From assembly GCA_017848795.1 (NCBI GenBank), contig JAFIHG010000022.1, positions 62,001 to 126,000 of the forward strand: a DNA stretch of 64,000 nucleotides. The letters are read 5' to 3'. Shown here piece by piece: positions 1-8,374 of the stretch. Position 1 is the stretch's first letter. Each line of letters begins with the position of its first letter. The notes under the pieces were generated by a model. The model saw only the letters and a list, made by a program, of their open reading frames with translations, made no database searches and had not been told where the DNA came from. Origin of the DNA: Candidatus Nanopelagicales bacterium. GTDB taxonomy: Bacteria > Actinomycetota > Actinomycetes > S36-B12 > CAIYMF01. The translations under genes were made by a program, and so were the position numbers.

Positions 1-754
1 CGATCAGGGTGATCGGCACGTTCCGCTTCGGGTGGGCGGTCTCGCCGGCGAGCTCGATGCCCTGCCGGAACCCGAAGAACGAGAAGGCGATCGCCGCTGC
101 CGGGATCGCCGAGAAGGCGCCGTGCCAGCCGTACGGGGTGAAACCGCCGAAGTCGGTGAGGTTCGACGCGTGGAACGCGGTGACCAGCAGCGCGACGATC
201 ACCAGCACGATCATGAACAGCTTCCACCACACGAGCACGTTGTTGATCCGCGCGAACCAGCGCACGCCGAGGAAGTTGACCCCGACGAAGATCGCCATCA
301 GGACCACGGCGACGATGATCCCGCCGGCGGTCAGCGTGGTGTTCGGGTTCTCCAACCACGGCACGTAGCTGGTGGCGTACGTGAGTACGGCGGACACCTC
401 GACCGGTGCGACGGCGGCCGCGCCGAGCCAGGTCACCCAGCCCATCGAGTAACTCGTGAACGACCCGAACGCGTAGTGCGGGTACCGGGCCACGCCTCCG
501 GAGTGGGGGAACATGACCCCGAGCTCGGAGTAGGTCAGGCCGATCAGGATGAACATGACCGCGCCCACCACCCACGACACCAGGGCGGCCGGCCCGGCCT
601 GCTCGGAGGCGTGCAGCGAGCTGAACAGCCAGCCCGAGCCGATGATCGAGCCGATGGCCGCGAACAGCAGGCCGATCAGCCCGATCTCCTTGCGCAGCTT
701 GGGGTCGTCGCCCGCGACGGCGACCGGGCTCGTCGGCAGTTCCTTGATCGCCAT
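1..754 (-). CDS. APC-family amino acid permease (C-terminus beyond window)
   Basis: About 251 codons of an amino acid/polyamine antiporter-type permease are visible; the rest lies beyond base 1. The start is the ATG at 754, read as MAIKELPTSP. After a short hydrophilic head comes GLLFAAIGSIIGSGW, the glycine-rich first-helix motif of the APC superfamily that contacts the amino acid backbone. Several hydrophobic helices follow (FILIGLTYSELGVMFP, IIVAVVLMAIFVGVN, LFMIVLVIVALLV). The FFGFRQGIELAGETAHPKR segment matches the helix 6 region and following loop in this family. It acts in the cytoplasmic membrane as a proton- or substrate-coupled transporter; the substrate cannot be told from sequence. 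It is a monocistronic leftward gene with no obvious partner in view. Confidence 0.9.
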   Translation of the reverse strand, partial: MAIKELPTSPVAVAGDDPKLRKEIGLIGLLFAAIGSIIGSGWLFSSLHASEQAGPAALVSWVVGAVMFILIGLTYSELGVMFPHSGGVARYPHYAFGSFTSYSMGWVTWLGAAAVAPVEVSAVLTYATSYVPWLENPNTTLTAGGIIVAVVLMAIFVGVNFLGVRWFARINNVLVWWKLFMIVLVIVALLVTAFHASNLTDFGGFTPYGWHGAFSAIPAAAIAFSFFGFRQGIELAGETAHPKRNVPITLI

Positions 755-860
755 GGCGGGGTCGCCCCTCTCGGTGCTGGCGACAACGCGGCCACGGCCG
801 CCGACCGCCGCCCGGGGTCGTTCCCCCGACCGGCCCGTCTGTGCGAGCGCCGCGCCCGTC

Positions 861-882
861 ACCTCGGTGTCAACCAAGGTGG
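861..882. promoter_or_regulatory. Dyad upstream of permease gene
   Basis: The arms CACCTCGG and CCAAGGTG (7 of 8 complementary) flank the six bases TGTCAA about 107 bases before the permease ATG. On the coding strand the spacer and flank read TTGACA, which could serve as a -35 element. An operator over a promoter is possible, but no matching -10 box is convincing. This is the only structure I see in the 215-bp gap between the permease and the fadB-like gene. Confidence 0.3.
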
Positions 883-969
883 ACAACAGATAGGGACATG
901 GTGCGCGCGCGGCAGGAAGCGCGCAACACGAGCCAGATCCGGGTGCCGGAGCACCCTGCGGGTACGGCG

Positions 970-3075
970 TCAGCGCGGCAGGCTGGCGACCCCGGGCGGC
1001 AGGAACCGGGCTCCCGTCACCCGCTCGCTGGTGCCGGTCCGGTCGAGGTACGGGGTGATGCCGCCGAGGTGGAAGGGCCAGCCCGCCCCCAGCAGCAGGC
1101 ACAGGTCGATGTCCTGGGGCGCGGCGACGACGCCCTCGTCGAGCATCAGCCGGACCTCCTGCGCGAGCGCGCCCAGGGCACGAGTACGCACCTGTTCGGC
1201 GGTGGACGGCGTGTCGCCGACCTGCATCAGCTCGGCGACGTCGTCGGCGATCCGCGGGGTCGGGCCGTCCCAGGCCAGCAGCGTCGACTTGCCGGCCGCG
1301 ACGATCCGCCGCTGGTTCTCCGAGACCGCGAAGCGGTCAGGGAACGCCGCGTGCATGGTCTCGGTCACGTGGAACGCCACTGCCGGCCCGACGAGCTGCA
1401 GCAGCACGAACGGGGACATCGGCAGTGCGAGCGGGTCGAGCGCGTGGTCGGCCACCTCGAAGGGAGTGCCCTCGTCGAAGGCCGCGGTGACCTCGCCGAG
1501 GAACCGGGTGAGCAGCCGGTTCACCACGAAGGCGGGGGAGTCCTTCACCAGTACGCAGGACTTCTTCAGCGCCTTGCCGATCGCAAAGGCGGTGGCGAGC
1601 GAGGCGTCGTCGGTGCGCTCCGCGCGAGCGATCTCGAGAAGCGGCATGAGGGCCACCGGGTTGAAGAAGTGGAAGCCGACGACCCGCTCCGGGTGCGCGA
1701 GACCCGCGGCCATCTCGGTCACCGACAGCGAGGACGTGTTGGTGAGCAGCACACAGTCGGGGCGTACGACGGCTTCGACCTCGGCGAAGACCTGCGCCTT
1801 GACCTTGAGGTCCTCGAACACCGCTTCGAGCACCGCGTCGGCATCGGCGAACGCGTCCTTGTCGACCGAGCCGGTGACGAGCGCCTTGAGGCGGTTGGCC
1901 CGGTCCGGTGAGACCCGGCCCTTGGCGCGCAGCTTGTCGACCTCGTCGTGCACGTAGCCGATGCCGGCATCGACGCGGGCCTGGTCCAGGTCGGTCATCA
2001 CGACAGGGACCTCGAGCCGGCGTACGAACAGCAGCGCGAGCTGGCTGGCCATCAGTCCTGCCCCGACGATGCCCACCTTGTTCACCGGGCGGGCGAGCGA
2101 CCGGTCCGGCGCGCCGGTCGGGCGCTTGGCGCGCCGCTGGACCAGGTCGAAGGCGTACAGGCCTGCGCGCAGCTCGTCGGTCATGATGAGGTCCGCGAGC
2201 GCCTCGTCCTCGGCCGCGAAACCCTCGTCGCGGCTTGCGGTGCGCGCGCCGGTGAGCAGCTCGAGTGCGCGGTAGGGGGCCGGGACCGCTCCGTGGAAGC
2301 GCAGGTCGATCAGGCTCCGCGCCCCGGCCAGTACGGCGTCCCAGGACTCGCCGCGGTCGATCTCCGGCCGTTCCACCGTGACCTCGCCCCGCACGACCCG
2401 CGCGGCCCAGCGCAACGACTCGGCGAGGAAGTCGGCCGGGTCGAGCATCACGTCGGCGATGCCCAGCCCGTACGCGTCCTTGGCCCGCATCATCTTGTTG
2501 TTCGCGAGCGGGTTCTCGAGGATCACCTTCACCGCGTTCTGGATGCCTACCAGGTTGGGCAGCAGGTAGGCCCCGCCCCATCCGGGGATCAGACCGAGGA
2601 ACACCTCGGGCAGCGCGATGGGCCCTGCCGCGCTGGACAGGGTGCGGTACGTGCAGTGCAGCGCGATCTCGAGCCCGCCGCCGAGCGCTGCCCCGTTCAT
2701 GAACGCGAACGAGGGCACCGGCAGCTCACCGAGCCGGCGGAAGGTGCGGTGACCGAGCCGCCCCAACTCGAGCGCCTGCTCGCGTGAGGTGAGCAGCGGC
2801 ACGCCGGTCAGGTCCGCCCCGACCGACAGGATGAAGGGCTTGCCGGTGACGGCGACAGCGACGATCTCGCCGGCGGTCGCGAGGCGTTCGGCCTCGTCGA
2901 GCGCAGCGCCGAGCGACCGGAGCCCACCGAGCCCGAAGGTGTTCGGCTTGGTGTGGTCCTGCCCGTTGTCGAGCGTGATCAGCGCAGCGCGGCCGGCAGC
3001 GCCGGGCAGGTCGACAAGACGCAGCTTCGCCTCGGTCACCAGCTCGTCAGGAGCGCCCTGCAGAGCGTCGGTCAT
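970..3075 (-). CDS. fadB: Fatty acid oxidation multifunctional enzyme (enoyl-CoA hydratase / 3-hydroxyacyl-CoA dehydrogenase)
   Basis: The 701-residue protein joins the second and third steps of beta-oxidation: hydration of trans-2-enoyl-CoA and NAD-dependent oxidation of 3-hydroxyacyl-CoA. The N-terminal crotonase domain shows NGAALGGGLEIALHC (oxyanion-hole region) and ALPEVFLGLIPGWGG. From about residue 330 the dehydrogenase Rossmann fold begins with VGIVGAGLMASQLALLF, followed by NTSSLSVTEMA and RVVGFHFFNPV, then the C-terminal helical domain (KDSPAFVVNRLL). The start is ATG 3075, preceded by AAGGAG at a good distance; in-frame codons further upstream lie inside the thiolase gene and were rejected. 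It sits 2 bases after the thiolase stop, so the two are co-transcribed and probably form the alpha2beta2 trifunctional complex. The length fits the FadB/FadJ family. Confidence 0.95.
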   Translation of the reverse strand: MTDALQGAPDELVTEAKLRLVDLPGAAGRAALITLDNGQDHTKPNTFGLGGLRSLGAALDEAERLATAGEIVAVAVTGKPFILSVGADLTGVPLLTSREQALELGRLGHRTFRRLGELPVPSFAFMNGAALGGGLEIALHCTYRTLSSAAGPIALPEVFLGLIPGWGGAYLLPNLVGIQNAVKVILENPLANNKMMRAKDAYGLGIADVMLDPADFLAESLRWAARVVRGEVTVERPEIDRGESWDAVLAGARSLIDLRFHGAVPAPYRALELLTGARTASRDEGFAAEDEALADLIMTDELRAGLYAFDLVQRRAKRPTGAPDRSLARPVNKVGIVGAGLMASQLALLFVRRLEVPVVMTDLDQARVDAGIGYVHDEVDKLRAKGRVSPDRANRLKALVTGSVDKDAFADADAVLEAVFEDLKVKAQVFAEVEAVVRPDCVLLTNTSSLSVTEMAAGLAHPERVVGFHFFNPVALMPLLEIARAERTDDASLATAFAIGKALKKSCVLVKDSPAFVVNRLLTRFLGEVTAAFDEGTPFEVADHALDPLALPMSPFVLLQLVGPAVAFHVTETMHAAFPDRFAVSENQRRIVAAGKSTLLAWDGPTPRIADDVAELMQVGDTPSTAEQVRTRALGALAQEVRLMLDEGVVAAPQDIDLCLLLGAGWPFHLGGITPYLDRTGTSERVTGARFLPPGVASLPR

Positions 3076-3077
3076 CG

Positions 3078-4280
3078 TCAGGACTCCTTGCCGTAGTGAG
3101 GGTTCTCCCAGATCACGGTTCCACCCATGCCGAGCCCCACGCACATCGTGGTGATGCCGTAGCGGACCTCGGGGTGGGCTTCGAACGATCGCGCCAGGTA
3201 GGTCATCAGCCGGATGCCGGAGGATGCGAGCGGGTGGCCGACGGCGATCGCCCCGCCGTACGGGTTCACCCGCGGGTCGTCGTCCGCGATGCCGAAGTGG
3301 TCGAGGAACGCGAGGACCTGCACGGCGAACGCCTCGTTGATCTCGAACAGGCCGATGTCGTCAATCGTCAGCCCGGCCTTCGCCAGCGCCTTCTCCGTTG
3401 ACGGCACCGGGCCGATGCCCATGACCTCCGGCTCGACGCCGGCAAACGCGAACTCGACGAGGCGGGCCTTGGTCGCCAGGCCGAGCTCGCGGGCGACCGG
3501 TGCGGCCGCGAGCAGCGCCGCGGTGGCGCCGTCGTTGAGCCCGGCGGCGTTCCCCGCTGTCACGCGGCCGTGCGGGCGGAACGGCGTCTTGAGCGCCGCG
3601 AGGGCCTCGCGCGTCGTCCCGGGACGTGGCGGCTCGTCGACGGTCGCGAGGCCCCAGCCCTGCTCGGCGCTGCGTACGGCGACCGGCACCAGGTCGGCCT
3701 GGATGACCCCGTCGGCGTACGCCTTGGCGGTCCGCTCCTGGCTGCGTACCGCGAACTCGTCGGCACGCGCCTTGGTGAGGTGCGGGAAGCGGTCGTGCAG
3801 GTTCTCGGCGGTCTTGCCCATGAGCAGCGCCTCGGGGTCGACCAGCTTCTCGGCGAGGAACCGCGGGTTGGGGTCGACGCCCTCTCCCATCGGGTGCCGG
3901 CCCATGTGCTCGACGCCGCCGGCGAGGGCGAGGTCGTACGCCCCGTACCCGATGCTCGCCGACATGGTCGTCACCGCGGTCATCGCGCCGGCGCACATCC
4001 GGTCGATGGAGAACCCGGGCACGGTCCGCGGCAGCCCGGCGAGGATGCCGGCGCTGCGCCCGATCGTCAGGCCCTGGTCACCGATCTGCGTCGTCGCCGC
4101 GATCGCTACGTCGTCGATCCGGTCGGTGGGCAGCGTCGGGTTGCGGCGCAGGATCTCGCGCAGCGCGGCGACCACCAGATCGTCGGCGCGGGTCTCGGCG
4201 TACATCCCCTTTGGACCGGCCTTGCCGAACGGCGTACGTACGGCATCGACAAGGACGACATCTCGGACTTCGCGTGCCAC
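3078..4280 (-). CDS. fadA: Acetyl-CoA acyltransferase (3-ketoacyl-CoA thiolase)
   Basis: The 400-residue thiolase catalyses the final beta-oxidation step, CoA-dependent cleavage of 3-ketoacyl-CoA to acetyl-CoA and a shortened acyl-CoA. The nucleophilic cysteine is in SIDRMCAGAM (about residue 96). NEAFAVQVLAF, the GGAIAVGHPLASSG histidine loop and the second catalytic cysteine in CVGLGMGGTVIW near the C-terminus are all present. I chose the GTG at 4280 (VAREVRDVVLVDAVRTPFG) because CGAGGAG lies just upstream and homologues begin at this point; a 28-residue upstream extension would run through the palindrome at 4313. It is the first gene of the fadA-fadB operon. The palindrome 33 bases upstream suggests repression by a TetR-type fatty-acid regulator (inference). 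Confidence 0.95.
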   Translation of the reverse strand: MAREVRDVVLVDAVRTPFGKAGPKGMYAETRADDLVVAALREILRRNPTLPTDRIDDVAIAATTQIGDQGLTIGRSAGILAGLPRTVPGFSIDRMCAGAMTAVTTMSASIGYGAYDLALAGGVEHMGRHPMGEGVDPNPRFLAEKLVDPEALLMGKTAENLHDRFPHLTKARADEFAVRSQERTAKAYADGVIQADLVPVAVRSAEQGWGLATVDEPPRPGTTREALAALKTPFRPHGRVTAGNAAGLNDGATAALLAAAPVARELGLATKARLVEFAFAGVEPEVMGIGPVPSTEKALAKAGLTIDDIGLFEINEAFAVQVLAFLDHFGIADDDPRVNPYGGAIAVGHPLASSGIRLMTYLARSFEAHPEVRYGITTMCVGLGMGGTVIWENPHYGKES

Positions 4281-4312
4281 GACAAACTCCTCGGGTCGGC
4301 GTCCAACCATGC

Positions 4313-4324
4313 TACTCGCGAGTA
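4313..4324. promoter_or_regulatory. Perfect palindrome TACTCGCGAGTA, candidate operator of fadA-fadB
   Basis: A 12-bp perfect inverted repeat lies in the 82-bp divergent gap between fadA (GTG 4280) and the unknown gene starting at 4363. Palindromes of this size in front of beta-oxidation genes are typical sites for TetR-family acyl-CoA-responsive repressors. The position could control both genes. No regulator gene is next to it. Confidence 0.5.
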
Positions 4325-4362
4325 ACAAGAGGGTCCACCGCGCCGCCGTGCGATGCTGCGCC

Positions 4363-5043
4363 ATGCCCTTCTTCGCGCCGCTCCCACGACCCGAGGACCT
4401 CGCCGAGGAGTACGAACCGGCGCAGTACTACGCGTACCCGTGGGCCGCGCCGGACAACGTGCTCCCCGGACTCGGCGACGCAGGTGTGCTGCTGGCGCGC
4501 AACGACACCACAGCGGTCCAGCTGGCCGTCACCGGCGCGTACCGAACCGGGCTCACGCTCGTGATCCAGGCGCGGTTCCACCCCGACCATCCGTACGACC
4601 AGTGGCCACCGGGGCCGGGACCTCTGCGGTGGCGCGAGGACTTCCGGTTCGGTCTCGAGTGGGCCGACGGGAGCCGGTCGCTGCCCGTCGGTGACGAGGA
4701 GGACGACACCTCAGCGTCGTACCGGCTCCAGGGCAACGGCGGTGGCGGGGGCGGGTTGCGTTACGACTGGGACTACTGGCTCTGGCCGCTGCCCCCGCCG
4801 GGGCCGGCCACCGCGTACGTGTGGTGGGAGAGCCGCGGCATCCCGGAGACCGCCGTGACGATCGACCTCGCGCCGTACGTCGAGTGGGCGGAAGGGGCGA
4901 GCGAGCTGTGGCCGCTTCCCGAAGCGCCGCAGGAGTTCGGTTGGACCGCCTACGCACCATTCGGCGGCCGTGCACAGGTGCAGGCGGTCCGGAGCGCGAC
5001 GGCGGGCGACGCCCCGGAACCGACCGAAGGCCGCGATCGTTGA
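4363..5043 (+). CDS. Conserved-looking hypothetical protein, 226 aa
   Basis: I do not recognise this family. The ATG at 4363 opens MPFFAPLPRPEDLAEE; the TGCGAT box eight bases before it would fit a leaderless start. The protein has no signal peptide or membrane segment. It is rich in Trp, Pro and Tyr, with YYAYPWAAPDN near the start, a central FRFGLEWADGSR, a glycine run (NGGGGGGLRYDWDYWLWPLPP) and WWESRGIPE, which looks like a beta-sandwich protein of the soluble, cytoplasmic kind. Codon usage matches its neighbours. It is divergent from fadA and might share its operator; no functional link is evident beyond that. Confidence 0.75.
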   Translation: MPFFAPLPRPEDLAEEYEPAQYYAYPWAAPDNVLPGLGDAGVLLARNDTTAVQLAVTGAYRTGLTLVIQARFHPDHPYDQWPPGPGPLRWREDFRFGLEWADGSRSLPVGDEEDDTSASYRLQGNGGGGGGLRYDWDYWLWPLPPPGPATAYVWWESRGIPETAVTIDLAPYVEWAEGASELWPLPEAPQEFGWTAYAPFGGRAQVQAVRSATAGDAPEPTEGRDR

Positions 5044-5136
5044 TACGTGCGGCAGCTTCATCGACGACGGAGCGACTCGCCGCCCTCGGCACGGACGACG
5101 GACCGGTTCGCCGCCCGGTCCGAAGGAAGTGGTGCG

Positions 5137-5691
5137 ATGACTCTCCTCGCGTTGCGGCGATCGCTGTACCCCGTCGCCAGGCTGGCCACCGCCGGTGTCC
5201 TTGCGGTCGGACTCGCCCTGGCTCTCGTCCCACCTGCTCAGGCAGTACCCGACGCGCGGCCGACGATCCGGCACCACCGGCCGTCGTCCTGTCGCTCGCT
5301 CGCCCTCAGTCGCAGCCGGCCGCAGGGCGCGGCGGGGTCGTCGTACTGGACCATCCGCTTGCGTAACACCGGTGGGTCCACCTGCCGGCTGCGCGGCTTC
5401 CCGCGCCTGGTCTACCTGAACGCGGGTCATCGTCGGGTCGGGGTGCGTGCCGGCCACCTACCGATGGCGGTGCACACCGTACGGCTGCGCGCGGGGCGCG
5501 TTGCCGTTGTCGTCCTGCAGGTTCCCGATCCGGGAAACTTCCCGCCGAGGCGCTGCAGGCCGACCAACGCCGCTGCGCTGCGTCTGACGGCGGCCGGGCG
5601 GCGGTACCGGGTGCCATTCCTTCAGCGGGTGTGCACGACGCGGGCCGGCCGCGCGTACGAGTCGCCGTATCGGCTGCACCGCACTCACTGA
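5137..5691 (+). CDS. Secreted DUF4232-type protein
   Basis: The 184-residue exported protein starts at ATG 5137 after GAAGGAAG. Residues 1-36 form a signal peptide: MTLLALRRSLYP, then a hydrophobic stretch VLAVGLALALVPP ending in AQA. The mature part matches the actinobacterial DUF4232 pattern: an early Cys (PSSCRSLALS), a beta-strand SYWTIRLRNTGGSTC with two conserved motifs (RNTGG and TCRLRGFPRL), then repeated short strands and a late Cys pair (RRCRPTN, QRVCTT). Cysteines are probably disulphide-bonded outside the cell. Family function is unknown; members are extracellular or lipoproteins. No lipobox is seen here. The gene follows the preceding unknown gene by 93 bases in the same direction. 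Confidence 0.75.
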   Translation: MTLLALRRSLYPVARLATAGVLAVGLALALVPPAQAVPDARPTIRHHRPSSCRSLALSRSRPQGAAGSSYWTIRLRNTGGSTCRLRGFPRLVYLNAGHRRVGVRAGHLPMAVHTVRLRAGRVAVVVLQVPDPGNFPPRRCRPTNAAALRLTAAGRRYRVPFLQRVCTTRAGRAYESPYRLHRTH

Positions 5692-5754
5692 ATCCCCCAG
5701 CGGCGCCGGTCGAGCCTCGGCAGTGCCGCGCAGCCGAGACCCGTTCCCGCAGCA

Positions 5755-6310
5755 GTGATCTCGACTGCGCTCGACCACCATCTGGTGGCGCACCGGAAAA
5801 GGCCAGGCGACCGTCCGGTGGTCGAGTCGAGACCACGTTCGTGGGGCAGCGACATTGACTGGGCTCGATCACCGTGTGGTGGCGTCCGATCGCGGATGGG
5901 ACCGCTAACGCTGGCGAGGTCGGGCGCCTGTTCGGTGGTCGAGCGTAGTCGAGACCACGATCTTGCGGCAGTGATCTCGACTACGCTCGATCACCGTGTA
6001 GTTGGGCGAGCCTGCTCCGTTTCGGAGCACACCGTGTGACCCAAAAGGCTGGCTAGCCGTGAAAGGACCAGGCGACTACTCGGTGGTCGAGCGTAGTCGA
6101 GACCACTTCGGTGATCATGGTCTCGACTGCGCTCGACCGACGTGTGGTTGCGGACGCCGATTTCGGAGGCGACCACCGTCGCGAAGGACTCGACTGCGCT
6201 CGAGCGTGTGGTTGCGGACTCCGATTTCGGAGGCGACCACCGCCGCGAGGTCTCGAATGCGCTCGACCACCGATGAGTCACCGGATTCTTGGCTCAGTGC
6301 GCTCGACCGC
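5755..6310. repeat. Cluster of about ten dyad repeats related to GTGGTCGAGCGTAGTCGAGA
   Basis: The 643-bp gene-free stretch between the DUF4232 gene and RNase D is packed with copies, in both orientations, of a self-complementary unit whose core is GGTCGAGCGTAGTCGAGACC or its variant with TGCGCTCGA. Clear copies lie at 5755-5780, 5818-5835 (shortened), 5853-5872 (decayed), 5935-5958, 5971-5995, 6083-6106, 6118-6140, 6187-6204, 6249-6271 and 6297-6310. Each can fold into a hairpin. Copies at 5935/5971 and 6083/6118 are paired head to head with 12 bases between, as in bacterial interspersed mosaic elements. I see no coding sequence inside. Function is unknown; such units are usually mobilised in trans by REP-type transposases, none of which is in view. 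Confidence 0.85.
6142..6270. repeat. Imperfect tandem direct duplication, about 64 bp x2
   Basis: The block starting GTGTGGTTGCGGACGCCGAT at 6142 recurs at about 6207 with few changes (GTGTGGTTGCGGACTCCGAT). It continues through TTTCGGAGGCGACCACCG and ends in a TGCGCTCGA dyad unit in both copies. A second short duplication, GATTCTTGGCTCA, occurs at 6284 and 6325, the second copy reaching the RNase D stop codon. Recent slippage or recombination within the repeat cluster is the simplest explanation. Confidence 0.8.
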
Positions 6311-6334
6311 CGATGGGGTGACCAGATTCTTGGC

Positions 6335-7612
6335 TCAGGACGGGTGTTCGTCTTCCGCCGGCCGGTCTGCCGGGGTCTCGTGCAGCGCCGAGGCCACGGC
6401 ATCTGCGGTCAGTTCGACCTGCCACGGGCGCGCACCGAGCCCGGTCAGTCGAGCCGAGACCGACGGCTGGTCGAAACGGTCCGGCGGGGACCAGGCGAGG
6501 CGCTTCACGACGTCCGGCGGGAGCAGGTTCTCGGCCGGAAGCGAGAGCTGCTCCGCGATCGCGGCGACCGCGGCGCGTACTGCGGCCAGGCGTGCTGCGG
6601 CCTGCGGCGCTCGCTCCTGCCAGGCGCGCGGCGGTGGCGGTCCGTCCGTGTGTGCCGTGACCGGGGGCAGCTTCTCCTCCGGCAGGGCGTTCGCCTCGGC
6701 GACCGCCTGTGACCAGGTACGCAGGTGCCGGCGCGCACCGCGTCCGGTGAAGCCGGGCAGCTCGGCCAGTCCGTCGCTGCCGCGGTGGGACGCGGCGGTG
6801 ATGATGGCGGCGTCCGGCAGTACGCGACCGGGCGCCGTGTCGCGGGTGCGCGCCACGCGGTCCCGCGCGTACCAGAGCTGGCGGGCCACGGCGAGCTCGC
6901 GGCGTCCACGCAGCCGGTGCATCCCGGACAGGCGCCGCCACGGGTCCTGGCGGGGTGGGGTGGGCGGTGCCGTCCGTACTGCCTCGAACTCCTCCTGCGC
7001 CCACGCGCGTTTCCCGGCTGCGCGCAGCGCCTCGTCGAGACGGTCACGGAGCGCCACGAGCACCTCGACGTCCAGCGCGGCATAGCTGAGCCACGACTCC
7101 GGGAGCGGGCGACGCGACCAGTCGACCGCGGAGTGCTCCTTCGCGAGCGCCAGCCCCAGTTCCTGACGCACGAGCGTCGCGAGCGCGACCCGCGGGAATC
7201 CGAGCAGCCGCCCGGCGAGCTCGGTGTCGAACAGCGCGTCGGGTACGAGATCGACCTCGCGCAGGCACGGCAGGTCCTGACCGGCGGCGTGCAGGACCCA
7301 TTCGGTGCCGCGCAGTGCGGCCGCGAGCGGGCCGAGCTCGGGTACGGCGATCGGGTCGACGAGGACGGTGCCGGCGCCGGCGCGCCGCAGCTGCACGAGG
7401 TAGGCCCGCTGGCCGTACCGGTAGCCGCTGGCGCGTTCGGCGTCGACCGCGACCGGTCCGGTACCGGCGGCGAGCCGCTCGGCCGCCTCGCGCAGTGCTG
7501 CAGGGGCGGCGACCACCTCGGGTACGCCGTCGCGCGGCTCCAGCAGCGGGACGGCAGGGGGTTCCTCCGGAGCCGCGGGGGAGTCGTCGGCGTCGGCGGA
7601 GGTCGCTGGCAC
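6335..7612 (-). CDS. rnd: Ribonuclease D (DEDDy 3'-5' exonuclease with HRDC domain)
   Basis: The 425-residue protein has the DEDDy exonuclease fold of RNase D, which trims RNA 3' ends such as tRNA precursors. Metal ligands are visible: D57 and E59 in VAVDAERASGY, D113 in HAAGQDLPCL, and Y177/D181 in YAALDVEV. Residues about 215-300 form the HRDC nucleic-acid-binding domain (WRRLSGMHRLRGRRELAVARQLW, LPDAAIITAA). The start is GTG 7612; TACCCT lies seven bases before it, pointing to a leaderless transcript. It ends within the repeat cluster. Its neighbours (response regulator, DUF3000) are the usual ones in actinobacteria, where the function of the grouping is unknown. Confidence 0.9.
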   Translation of the reverse strand: MPATSADADDSPAAPEEPPAVPLLEPRDGVPEVVAAPAALREAAERLAAGTGPVAVDAERASGYRYGQRAYLVQLRRAGAGTVLVDPIAVPELGPLAAALRGTEWVLHAAGQDLPCLREVDLVPDALFDTELAGRLLGFPRVALATLVRQELGLALAKEHSAVDWSRRPLPESWLSYAALDVEVLVALRDRLDEALRAAGKRAWAQEEFEAVRTAPPTPPRQDPWRRLSGMHRLRGRRELAVARQLWYARDRVARTRDTAPGRVLPDAAIITAASHRGSDGLAELPGFTGRGARRHLRTWSQAVAEANALPEEKLPPVTAHTDGPPPPRAWQERAPQAAARLAAVRAAVAAIAEQLSLPAENLLPPDVVKRLAWSPPDRFDQPSVSARLTGLGARPWQVELTADAVASALHETPADRPAEDEHPS

Positions 7613-7659
7613 GCCGGTCAGGGTACGCCGAGCGAGGGTACGGGCTGCGACGGCGCGCG

Positions 7660-8286
7660 TCAGCGGACCAGTCCGGCGCGCATCGAGTGGGCGACCATCT
7701 CGGCGCGGTCGCCGGTGCCGAGCTTGCGTGCGATCCGCGCCAGGTGGCTCTTCACGGTGAGCGCGGACAACCCGAGCTCCTCGCCGATCGCCTTGTTGGA
7801 GTTGCCTTCCGCGACGAGCTGCACCACCTGGATCTCACGCGCGGACAGGTCGTCGGTGGCCCCTCCCGGACGGCTGCGCGGGCGCGCGAAGACCGGTGGC
7901 GTGAGGACCGTACGGTCAGGGGTCACGACGTAGCCGCGTACGCCGCCGCTGAGGGCGGCGCGCACCGCGTAGGGGTCGTCGCGGACGGTCAGCAGGACGA
8001 CCCGGCGCCATCCCAGGCGGCGCAGGTCGGCGAGCACCGGAAGGGAGGGCCCGTCGGGCAGGCCGCTCTCGATGACGACCAGGTCGCGCCCGCAGTTGGC
8101 CATGCCGCGCACCCGGGCTTCGGCGCCGCTGGCGGCCTCGATCAGGTCCCGCGCGCCGAGCGCACGCAGCCGGGCGCAGACCGTGGCGCGGCGGGCCGCC
8201 GACTCGACGACCACGAGTGCGGTGAAACTGCTGCGCGGAAGCGGCACCGCCCGGGCGCTTGCCGCGGACTCGACGAGTGCCACCAC
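7660..8286 (-). CDS. LuxR-type response regulator with atypical receiver
   Basis: The 208-residue regulator pairs a receiver-like domain (about 22-125) with a C-terminal LuxR/FixJ helix-turn-helix (about 145-205: LSAREIQVVQLVAEGNSNKAIGEELGLSALTVKSHL). The receiver is degenerate. Where active receivers have LLDLGLPDG, this one reads VIESGLPDG, with Glu73 in place of the phosphorylated Asp. The N-terminal acidic pair is reduced to VVVES, and the conserved Lys region reads GYVVTPD. Control by a histidine kinase is therefore unlikely; the Glu may mimic permanent phosphorylation. The GTG start at 8286 follows AAGGGG. No sensor kinase is adjacent. This gene regularly sits between RNase D and DUF3000 in actinobacteria (family knowledge). 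Confidence 0.88.
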   Translation of the reverse strand: MVALVESAASARAVPLPRSSFTALVVVESAARRATVCARLRALGARDLIEAASGAEARVRGMANCGRDLVVIESGLPDGPSLPVLADLRRLGWRRVVLLTVRDDPYAVRAALSGGVRGYVVTPDRTVLTPPVFARPRSRPGGATDDLSAREIQVVQLVAEGNSNKAIGEELGLSALTVKSHLARIARKLGTGDRAEMVAHSMRAGLVR

Positions 8287-8374
8287 AGCTGCACCCCTTC
8301 TTCTGCGGTACGGATGGTCGGAGGTCTTACCTCCTGACCTATCGGCGCACCGCGGGCCGACCTTGACGTCCTCG

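Noticed and set aside
5755-6310. Possible CRISPR array
   Set aside because: Units occur in both orientations with irregular spacing (12 to over 80 bases) and are themselves dyads; there are no constant spacers or cas genes.
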